Source: Oscillospiraceae bacterium (GTDB lineage Bacteria; Bacillota_A; Clostridia; Oscillospirales; Oscillospiraceae). From it: a DNA stretch of 64,000 nucleotides. Shown here piece after piece: positions 17,239 through 23,470 of the stretch (its first letter is position 1; every line of letters starts with the position of its first letter). Both the position numbers and the translations under genes were made by a program. The stretch covers positions 96,834-160,833 of the forward strand of contig JAILOS010000050.1 in NCBI GenBank assembly GCA_024690695.1, read 5' to 3'. A model generated the notes under the pieces. It made no database searches. It was not told where the DNA came from and saw nothing but the letters and a program-made list of their open reading frames with translations.

Positions 17239-17985
17239 ATGATTTACGAATTGAACAAACCGTCAATTGCCGCTCCCGTTTTTGCAGATTGGGAGGATCT
17301 CGATGCTGGCGTCATTGCCTGCCTCGACAATGTGATGGGAAAGATACTCGTGACGGACCCTGATCATCCGAAATCTGCGCTGGCTGTGATCGGTGATTTT
17401 GCTTTTTGCGCAGGGGAACCGGATCTGGAGCTTTTGCGCGGCAAGCCTGACCGATGGATGATCGTGGTGCCGCAGGATGAAGCATGGGAAGAGCTGATCG
17501 AAAACAACTTCCCCGCTTACAAGCGGATTCGCTACGCGCTCAAAAAGGATACGGTATTTGACCGGGAAAAGCTCGAAGCCATGGCAAAGGCGCTTCCTGA
17601 AGGGTATACCTTCCGCAAGATCGACGGAGAGCTCTATGACGTCTGCCTGGAGGATGAAGGTTTTGAGGACTGCGTTTCCGTCTTCGAATCGAAGGAAAAC
17701 TATCTCGAGCTTGGGCGGGGCTTTGCCGTCATGAAGGACGGGAAGATTGTTTCCGCCGCGTCGTCTTATTCACGTTTCCTAAAGGGGATAGACATCGAAA
17801 TCGGCACGGCAAAAGAAGAACGTCACAAAGGATTGGGGTCCGCTGTTGCCGCGAAGTTAATCCTCGCCTGCCTCGACGAAGGGCTGTATCCGGCATGGGA
17901 CGCGGCAAACAAGCTGTCTGTCCGGTTAGCGGAAAAGCTTGGCTACGAATTCAGCCGCGAATATGTCTGTTACGGGATGGACTAA
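17239..17985 (+). CDS. GNAT family acetyltransferase
   Basis: The 248-residue product fits the GNAT_acetyltran-type family, in which an N-terminal half of uncertain function precedes a compact acetyl-CoA-binding domain. Visible features are GFAVMKDGKIVSAASSYSRF (beta4-beta5 region), EIGTAKEERHKGLGSAVAAK with the Q/R-x-x-G-x-G pyrophosphate loop, and LSVRLAEKLGYEFSREYVCY at the end. It probably acetylates a small molecule or antibiotic-like amine, but the substrate cannot be read from sequence. It lies alone between the rlmD 3' end and an rlmD-3'-like fragment, in DNA of lower GC content than its neighbours, so it may be cargo of an acquired element. Confidence 0.85.
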   Translation: MIYELNKPSIAAPVFADWEDLDAGVIACLDNVMGKILVTDPDHPKSALAVIGDFAFCAGEPDLELLRGKPDRWMIVVPQDEAWEELIENNFPAYKRIRYALKKDTVFDREKLEAMAKALPEGYTFRKIDGELYDVCLEDEGFEDCVSVFESKENYLELGRGFAVMKDGKIVSAASSYSRFLKGIDIEIGTAKEERHKGLGSAVAAKLILACLDEGLYPAWDAANKLSVRLAEKLGYEFSREYVCYGMD

Positions 17986-18109
17986 ACTGCACAGCAAATT
18001 CCGGCTTGCTTAGACAATGAAATTGATTTGGTGCTCTGACGCAACCGGTCAACGGCATATTCCTGACGCCGAGGGTCGTGTGGGCAGCATGAATATGTGC
18101 CATTTTATT

Positions 18110-18193
18110 CACGCTGTTGTCCCAAGGCATGTTGAGACGGTGGCACTGCTGACAAGAAACACGGTGAAAAAGGTTTCGACTTCCATCATCTGA
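18110..18193 (+). pseudogene. Fragment resembling the 3' end of rlmD
   Basis: One frame reads HAVVPRHVETVALLTRNTVK and ends at TGA 18191-18193. HVETVALLTR aligns with HVEAVVLMTR of the intact rlmD (16974-17003); 23 of the 30 bases under these ten residues match by eye. No methyltransferase domain precedes it. It is either a diverged direct repeat left by integration at rlmD or the tail of another lost methyltransferase gene. Confidence 0.45.
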
Positions 18194-18218
18194 ACCTGCA
18201 AGCAAAGAGGCGACGTTT

Positions 18219-18551
18219 ATGGAATCTGTACAGATCAATCAAAGCAGCTACACCTACTTCTCCTTTATCAGCTACAAGCGGGAGGATGAAAAGTGGGCCA
18301 GATGGCCGAAAAAGCTGTACAGCTATCGGGACGGCGAGCTGGACACCGTGCAGGTCCAGGACGTCAAGGGGAAAACGCTTTACGTCATGTCCTACAAGGG
18401 CCGAGCTACCGTCGATCTGGACAGCTTCGTCGGAGGCTCGGAGGCCGGTTCGATCACCCAGTCCTTCGGCCTGTCAAGCGCATCCACCTGGACAGCCTCT
18501 TTGGCAAAGATTCAGAACTCGGGAGCCGACAGAAGAAGCCGGAGGAGATAA
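18219..18551 (+). pseudogene. TIR-domain-like N-terminal remnant
   Basis: The frame starts MESVQINQSSYTYFSFISYK and continues REDEKWARWPKKLYSYR, which matches the first strand and helix of TIR domains of the FISYxxEDxxWAxWLxxxLExYR type found in bacterial TIR-NACHT/WD proteins. After about residue 38 the similarity stops; the rest (GKTLYVMSYKGRATVDLDSF and beyond) is unrelated to TIR and ends in an Arg/Ser-rich frame typical of out-of-frame reading. No catalytic TIR glutamate region remains. I read it as a broken gene whose start has been joined to other DNA; it overlaps nothing and stops eight bases before the hydrolase gene. Confidence 0.5.
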
Positions 18552-18558
18552 GCGCAAT

Positions 18559-19371
18559 ATGGTTGAAAAGACGTATTACACACGCTGCGGCGCTGTTCAT
18601 TACTGGGTAAACGGCAAGAAGGGGCTGCCGTTTACGCTGGCGTTTCTTCCGGGGCTGACCGCCGATCACAGACTTTTTGACAAGCAGATCGCGTGCTTTG
18701 AGGACAAACTCTCCGTGCTCGTTTGGGATCCCCCCGCTCACGCCGCATCCTGGCCTTTTGATTTCTCTTTCAATCTGGAAGACACGGCTCGCTGGCTGGA
18801 CAGTATTTTCCAGCAGGAAGGGATCTTCTCGCCCGTCATCGTCGGGCAGTCGATGGGCGGCTACGTCGGGCAGATGTACGCGCAGCTCTTCCCCGACAAG
18901 CTCAAGGGCTTTGTTTCGATCGACTCCGCGCCGCTTCAGAGAAAGTACGTCACGGCCGCCGAGATCTGGCTGCTGAAGAGAATGGAGCCTGTCTATCGGA
19001 AGTATCCGTGGCAGTCCCTTTTGAAAACCGGAACGAACGGAGTGGCGGTCTCCTCCTACGGCAGAGAGCTGATGCGCGAAATCATGATGACCTACGACGG
19101 CGATCAGGAGCGCTATGCGAAGCTGTCCGGTCACGGCATGCGGATGCTCGCCGAGGCGATGGAGGCAGATCTTCCCTACGAGCTCCGGTGCCCCGCTCTG
19201 CTGATCTGCGGCAAGAAAGACCGCGCCGGCTCCTGTCTGCGTTACAACAGGGCCTGGCACAGGGATACGGGGATCCCGATCGAATGGATAGCGAACGCCG
19301 GGCACAATTCCAACACCGACGCGCCCGAAACGGTCAACCGTCTGATCGACGCTTTCGTTATGTCGCTGTAG
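18559..19371 (+). CDS. Alpha/beta hydrolase
   Basis: The 270-residue enzyme has the alpha/beta-hydrolase order: LAFLPGLTADHRLFDKQI with the oxyanion-side loop, the nucleophile elbow GQSMGG with Ser98, the acid-bearing strand ALLICGKKDRAGSC, and His249 in ANAGHNSNTDAPE. The conserved GHN-SN-x-D ending is common in carboxylesterase/BioH-like members. There is no signal peptide, so it acts in the cytoplasm; the substrate is unknown. The ATG at 18559 has GGAGGAG 11 bases upstream, so I reject longer upstream readings of the same frame, which run through the TIR-like remnant out of frame. Confidence 0.88.
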   Translation: MVEKTYYTRCGAVHYWVNGKKGLPFTLAFLPGLTADHRLFDKQIACFEDKLSVLVWDPPAHAASWPFDFSFNLEDTARWLDSIFQQEGIFSPVIVGQSMGGYVGQMYAQLFPDKLKGFVSIDSAPLQRKYVTAAEIWLLKRMEPVYRKYPWQSLLKTGTNGVAVSSYGRELMREIMMTYDGDQERYAKLSGHGMRMLAEAMEADLPYELRCPALLICGKKDRAGSCLRYNRAWHRDTGIPIEWIANAGHNSNTDAPETVNRLIDAFVMSL

Positions 19372-19427
19372 GTTTTCATGTAGGTTATCATTCCATACAT
19401 AACAGAACAACAAGAAGGAGCAAGGTC

Positions 19428-19769
19428 ATGAAAAACGTCAAGCTGAAGTACGCTCTGCAGGGCTATGCCAGGGAATACGACGCCGTCGTCGATACGCTGC
19501 TCAAATCGAAAATCAAAGAGTGCTCCGGTCTTTTCAGCGGCAAGAAAGCCGAAAAAAAGACCTGGCAGGCGCTGTACGAAAAATACAACGCCGGCACGGA
19601 GACGCACGAGGACGCCGCCCAGATCCTGCTGGCGCTGCAGGAGATCATCACCAAAATGGCGAAAAATCCGAACCCCTCGCAGATCGGAAACATGGCTGTC
19701 ATCCGCGGCGCCTATATGCAGATCGCAACGTTCGTCAAGGGGGACATGGACGCGGAGAAGACGGAATGA
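19428..19769 (+). CDS. Small helical protein of unknown function
   Basis: The 113-residue product is charged and predicted all-helical by eye: YALQGYAREYDAVVDTLLKS, KKAEKKTWQALYEKYNAG, then HEDAAQILLALQEIITKMAK. No signal peptide, membrane segment or metal motif is visible, and I do not recognise the family. AAGGAGCAAGG precedes the ATG. Its stop overlaps the ATG of the PNPOx-like gene (ATGA), so the two are translationally coupled and probably functionally linked. Confidence 0.7.
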   Translation: MKNVKLKYALQGYAREYDAVVDTLLKSKIKECSGLFSGKKAEKKTWQALYEKYNAGTETHEDAAQILLALQEIITKMAKNPNPSQIGNMAVIRGAYMQIATFVKGDMDAEKTE

Positions 19770-20236
19770 TCAGGTCTATGCGCCGTAAAAGCGCCGCGAT
19801 GAGCGCGCAGGAAGCCGAGGCCTGTCTGAAATCCGAAACCTGGGGCGTCCTGTCGCTGTTCGGCGACGACGGATATCCCTACGGCGTTCCGGTCAATTAC
19901 GTCTGGCATGACGGAGCCGTCCTGATCCACAGCGCCTCCTGTCCCGGGAACAAGCTGGACGGGCTTCGCCGGAACGGAAAGGTCTGCTTTACCGTCGTAC
20001 CGGAGCATCGGCTCGACCCAGAGCGCTGGAGCACGGATTACCGCAGCGTCATCGTTTTCGGTCATGCCGAAATCCTTGACGATCCGGACGAAAAAAGACG
20101 TCTGATGCGCTCTTTTATGGGAATCCTCGCGCCCGCGGTTCGGGAAAAAGCGCTCGCCGCCTGTGATCCCGGAGCGGGCGGTCTCGCGATGATCCGGATC
20201 GTTCCCGTCCTGATCACAGGAAAGAAAAACACATAA
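19766..20236 (+). CDS. Pyridoxamine 5'-phosphate oxidase-like flavin-binding protein (NimA type)
   Basis: The 156-residue product fits the small split-barrel FMN-binding family related to 5-nitroimidazole resistance proteins. Visible blocks are SETWGVLSLFGDDGYPYGVP (strands 1-2), NYVWHDGAVLIHSA, the phosphate-binding PGNKLDGLRRNGKVCFTVV and STDYRSVIVFGHAEIL. The reaction is probably flavin-dependent reduction of a small molecule; the natural substrate is unknown. It overlaps the upstream helical-protein gene by four bases. Confidence 0.88.
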   Translation: MIRSMRRKSAAMSAQEAEACLKSETWGVLSLFGDDGYPYGVPVNYVWHDGAVLIHSASCPGNKLDGLRRNGKVCFTVVPEHRLDPERWSTDYRSVIVFGHAEILDDPDEKRRLMRSFMGILAPAVREKALAACDPGAGGLAMIRIVPVLITGKKNT

Positions 20237-20274
20237 CGTAAGCGGCCTTTGGGCTGCCAGGCAGGTGATATTCA

Positions 20275-21375
20275 ATGCTCTTTACCAATTTTATTCTTGA
20301 AAATTACGTCATGCTATTCGAGCTGATCGGCGTGCTCGTCATCATGGAGATCAGCGTTCATATTCCCGATCGGATCAAAAGGCTGACGGTCACGGTCGTC
20401 TTTCTGCTGTTGATCGAATCTCTGATCTTTACGGTCGAACGCTGGACGCAGAGCTTTGAGACCCTCAGCCCCGCGCGTCCGCTCCTTACCTACTCGATGT
20501 ACACGATCTATCCGATCATTCTGCTGATCTTGATGCAGATCACGGTCACGGAGCAGATGACGAAAAAAACGTTTTTCCTGCTGTTGATCCCGGAGTTCAT
20601 CAGCATCCCCCTGTACTTCACCTCTATGCTGACACATATGGTCTGTTGGTTTTCGGAGGATAACCGATATCACCCCGGGCCGCTCCGGCTGTGGCCGTAC
20701 GCGATCTTCGGTCTGTATACGCTGATCTTTCTGATCCATAACATCCGCTATTTCAGACACTCCAACCATATCAGCCGCGTCAGCGTTCTTTTTATCGTCA
20801 TCGGTCCGGTTCTCGGCGTCGTGTATTACAAATATTTTGAAACCGATTATGATTACAGCGCGCTTTTTGCTTCGGCGATCCTGCTGTATTACATTTATCT
20901 GTACATCCACATGGCCAAGATCGACCCGCTGACGAAGCTGTTGAACCGCCAGAGCTATTATCAGGAGATGAACGTCAACGCGCGCTCGATCACCGGCGTC
21001 GCCTCGGTGGACATGAACGAGCTGAAATATCTGAACGACAATTTCGGTCACGAGGCCGGCGACGAAGCGCTCAAAACAGTCGCGGAGGTCATGCGGCAGC
21101 ATTGCGGGAATAACGGCAGCGTTTTCCGCATCGGCGGCGACGAATTCATTATTCTCTACGCCAACTCCGATGAAGCGGAAATCTCCGCCGCCATCGACCG
21201 GATGCGGCAGAAGATGGCCGAGACCCCCTATACCTGCGCATTCGGTTTTGCCATGAAGAAAAAAGGCTCGTCCGTTTATGACACCGTTCTGAAGGCCGAT
21301 GAAATGATGTACGCCGATAAAGAAGCCATCAAGCAGGCGTTCAGTGAAGCGGGCAAGACTTTCCACAGCCGCTGA
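20275..21375 (+). CDS. Membrane-bound diguanylate cyclase (GGDEF)
   Basis: The 366-residue product has six to seven N-terminal membrane helices (to about residue 215) and a C-terminal GGDEF domain. DPLTKLLNRQSYYQEM starts the domain, VDMNELKYLNDNFGHEAGDE supplies metal and substrate residues, and RIGGDEFIIL (GGDEF at 287-291) is intact, so it should make cyclic di-GMP from GTP. The RxxD inhibitory site expected shortly before GGDEF is absent (the segment is RQHCGNNGSVFRI), so product inhibition of the usual type is not expected. The sensory membrane part resembles 7TM-type input domains but its signal is unknown. AGGTGAT precedes the ATG. Confidence 0.9.
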   Translation: MLFTNFILENYVMLFELIGVLVIMEISVHIPDRIKRLTVTVVFLLLIESLIFTVERWTQSFETLSPARPLLTYSMYTIYPIILLILMQITVTEQMTKKTFFLLLIPEFISIPLYFTSMLTHMVCWFSEDNRYHPGPLRLWPYAIFGLYTLIFLIHNIRYFRHSNHISRVSVLFIVIGPVLGVVYYKYFETDYDYSALFASAILLYYIYLYIHMAKIDPLTKLLNRQSYYQEMNVNARSITGVASVDMNELKYLNDNFGHEAGDEALKTVAEVMRQHCGNNGSVFRIGGDEFIILYANSDEAEISAAIDRMRQKMAETPYTCAFGFAMKKKGSSVYDTVLKADEMMYADKEAIKQAFSEAGKTFHSR

Positions 21376-21405
21376 GCTGCCGCGGAAGCCGCTTGTCCGG
21401 CCGCA

Positions 21406-21450
21406 GCCGCCCTCCTTTTCCTGCCCCGGAGAAGGAGGGCGGCGCTTTTT
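21406..21450 (+). terminator. Terminator after the GGDEF gene
   Basis: GCCGCCCTCCTT (21406-21417) pairs with AAGGAGGGCGGC (21432-21443), followed by GCTTTTT. Confidence 0.85.
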
Positions 21451-21474
21451 CGTCCGTGCTGCTCGTCATGAAGC

Positions 21475-21510
21475 CCTCCCCTGCCGTCATACGCTGATGG
21501 CAGGAGGAGG
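21475..21510 (+). promoter_or_regulatory. Hairpin sequestering the ribosome site of the PdaB-like gene
   Basis: CCTCCCCTGCC (21475-21485) can pair with GGCAGGAGGAGG (21499-21510) with a single bulged A at 21505, a stem of 11 pairs. The 3' arm contains the whole AGGAGGAGG Shine-Dalgarno sequence used by the TTG start at 21518. Confidence 0.55.
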
Positions 21511-21517
21511 GATTCAT

Positions 21518-22285
21518 TTGTCTGAAATACGCTCGTATCTGAAAAACAAGAAACCGATCCTGTCCGCGCTCGCGCTCGTCGCAGCCGTCGCCGCGATCTT
21601 CTGGGCCGTCAACAGCCCCGCCATCGTCGGCGTGTCTGCCGCTCAGCGCGAGCTTCCGATCTACAGCGTTCAGCGCGATGACAAAGTCGTCGCCCTGTCC
21701 TTTGACGCCGCCTGGGGAAACGAGGATACGCAGACGCTGATCGATATCCTCGACCGCTATCAGGTGCACGCGACGTTTTTCGTCGTCGGCGACTGGGCAG
21801 ACCGCTATCCGGAATCCGTCCGCGCTCTCGCGCAGGCCGGAAACGAGGTCATGAACCATTCCTCGCATCACGCGCATTTTTCCAAGCTGAGCGAGACGGA
21901 GATCCTGAACGACCTGAACGACTGTAACGCACGGATTGAAGCGCTGACCGGGGTCTCTCCCGTCCTGTTCCGCTGTCCGTACGGGGAGTATGACGATCAC
22001 GTGATCCGCACGGTCAACAGCGCCGGCATGACCGCCATCCAATGGGATGTGGACAGTCTCGACTGGAAGGGGCTTTCCGCCGACGAGATCAGCAGGCGCG
22101 TTCTGAGCCGCGTTCAGCCCGGCAGCATCGTCCTGTTCCACAACGCGGCCGAGCATACGCCGGAGGCGCTGCCGACGATTCTCGAGTCCCTGCTGGCCGA
22201 CGGCTACACCGTGGTCCCGGTCTCTCAGCTTCTGCTCGAGGGGAACTATACCATCGACCATACCGGGCGTCAGTGCGCCGCATAG
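21518..22285 (+). CDS. PdaB-like polysaccharide deacetylase, TTG start
   Basis: The 255-residue product has an N-terminal membrane anchor (residues about 12-30) and a NodB-homology deacetylase domain facing outside. KVVALSFDAAWGNEDTQTL carries the catalytic Asp and metal Asp in the FDxxWGxE form typical of PdaB; NEVMNHSSHHAHF gives the two metal histidines; LFRCPYGEYDDHV and IVLFHNAAEHTPEAL complete the motifs. PdaB is a sporulation protein needed for the spore cortex in Bacillus, and length is the same, so a spore role is likely but inferred. I choose TTG 21518 because of AGGAGGAGG seven bases upstream; ATG 21497 lies inside that hairpin and has no ribosome site. Confidence 0.88.
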   Translation: MSEIRSYLKNKKPILSALALVAAVAAIFWAVNSPAIVGVSAAQRELPIYSVQRDDKVVALSFDAAWGNEDTQTLIDILDRYQVHATFFVVGDWADRYPESVRALAQAGNEVMNHSSHHAHFSKLSETEILNDLNDCNARIEALTGVSPVLFRCPYGEYDDHVIRTVNSAGMTAIQWDVDSLDWKGLSADEISRRVLSRVQPGSIVLFHNAAEHTPEALPTILESLLADGYTVVPVSQLLLEGNYTIDHTGRQCAA

Positions 22286-22295
22286 GAGGGAAACG

Positions 22296-23297
22296 ATGAG
22301 AAACCTGAAAATCGGTATTCTCGGCGCCAACGGCGCCGTGGGACGCGAGATGCTGCGGCTGATCGAGGAATATAAGCTGCCGGTCAGCGAGCTTCGGCTG
22401 CTGACCGGGCCGCACAGCGTCGGCCATCGGGTCCTGTTCCGGGGCGAGGAGCAGCGTCTGCTCCCCACCGAGGCCGGGAGCTTTGCCGCCCTCGACTACG
22501 TTCTCGGCGCCGCCGACGCAGCTGTTTCGCGGCGCTGCGCCGATGCGATCCGAAGCAGCGGGGCGGTTTATATCGACAACAGCTCGCTGTTTCGCCTCGA
22601 CCCGGAGGTTCCGCTGATCGTGCCGGAAATCAACGGCGGCGACGCCTTTCGTCATAAAGGGATCATCGCCAATCCGAACTGCTGTACGATCCTGACGCTG
22701 ATGGCCGTCGCCGGCATCCATCTGCTCAGTCCGATCCGCAGCATGACCGTGAGCACCTATCAGTCCGTATCCGGCGCGGGTCTCGCGGGGCTTCGTGAGC
22801 TCGAAGCGCAGCTTCGCGCGACGATCGAAGGCGAAGAGCTGACAGCGGAGGTCTTTCCGGCGCCGATCGCCGGCAACGTGATCCCCTGCATCGGGGCGAT
22901 CACAGCCAACGGGTATACGGAGGAAGAAATGAAAATGCAGTGGGAAGGCCGCAGGATCCTGCATCAGCCGGATCTGTGCGTCACCTGCACCTGCGTGCGC
23001 GTGCCGGTTCTGCGTTCCCACTCCATCGCCGTCACGGTACGGACCGAGGATCTGGTCTCCCCCGCTGACGCCGAAAAGGCGATCCGCGCCTTCCAGGGCT
23101 GCCGCGTCTCCGACGGCGAGCGTCCCTATCCGACGCCGCTGGACGTGGAGGATCAGGATCTCGTCTGGGTCGGGCGCATCCGCCGGGATCTGTGCGATCC
23201 GCGCGCGCTGGCGCTCTGGTGCTGCGGAGATCAGCTCCGGAAGGGCGCCGCCGCCAACGCGCTGCAGATCCTTTGTCTGCTGGAGCGCAGCCGATAG
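22296..23297 (+). CDS. asd: Aspartate-semialdehyde dehydrogenase
   Basis: Asd reduces aspartyl phosphate to aspartate semialdehyde with NADPH, feeding DapA, threonine and methionine synthesis. The 333-residue product has GILGANGAVGREMLRLIEE (NADP loop), YIDNSSLFRLDPEVPLIVPE, IANPNCCTI with catalytic Cys129, and a C-terminal RSHSIAVTVRTE block with the catalytic histidine. It starts ten bases after the PdaB-like gene with GGAGGG before the ATG, so the two are likely cotranscribed. A hairpin terminator follows. Confidence 0.94.
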   Translation: MRNLKIGILGANGAVGREMLRLIEEYKLPVSELRLLTGPHSVGHRVLFRGEEQRLLPTEAGSFAALDYVLGAADAAVSRRCADAIRSSGAVYIDNSSLFRLDPEVPLIVPEINGGDAFRHKGIIANPNCCTILTLMAVAGIHLLSPIRSMTVSTYQSVSGAGLAGLRELEAQLRATIEGEELTAEVFPAPIAGNVIPCIGAITANGYTEEEMKMQWEGRRILHQPDLCVTCTCVRVPVLRSHSIAVTVRTEDLVSPADAEKAIRAFQGCRVSDGERPYPTPLDVEDQDLVWVGRIRRDLCDPRALALWCCGDQLRKGAAANALQILCLLERSR

Positions 23298-23306
23298 ATT
23301 GACCGC

Positions 23307-23346
23307 AAAGCCGGAAGCAGTCTTCAAACGGGCTGCCTCCGGCTTT
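23307..23346 (+). terminator. Terminator after asd
   Basis: AAAGCCGGAAGCAG pairs with CTGCCTCCGGCTTT with one mismatch around a 12-base loop; the T-run is short. Confidence 0.65.
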
Positions 23347-23385
23347 CAGCCATCGTTTTCCGGGTCGGAACCAACAGAGAAAGTA

Positions 23386-23414
23386 TTGAAATCCGTCTGA
23401 AAACATGATATGAT
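23386..23414 (+). promoter_or_regulatory. Promoter for the flavin/Fe-S oxidoreductase-hypA pair
   Basis: TTGAAA (23386-23391) and TATGAT (23409-23414) are 17 bases apart, with GGAGGAG upstream of the ATG at 23471. Confidence 0.65.
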
Positions 23415-23470
23415 TTTATTATCTGTAAGCATTTGACGGACCATTACAAATACTTTGGAGGAGATACCGT

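Noticed and set aside
17112..17363. An 83-residue plus-strand frame before and within the GNAT gene
   Set aside because: It has no ribosome site, overlaps the GNAT gene in another frame and shows no domain.
18286..18558. Alpha/beta hydrolase with a 91-residue N-terminal extension
   Set aside because: The extension is Arg/Ser/Pro-rich and overlaps the TIR-like frame; GGAGGAG marks ATG 18559 as the start.
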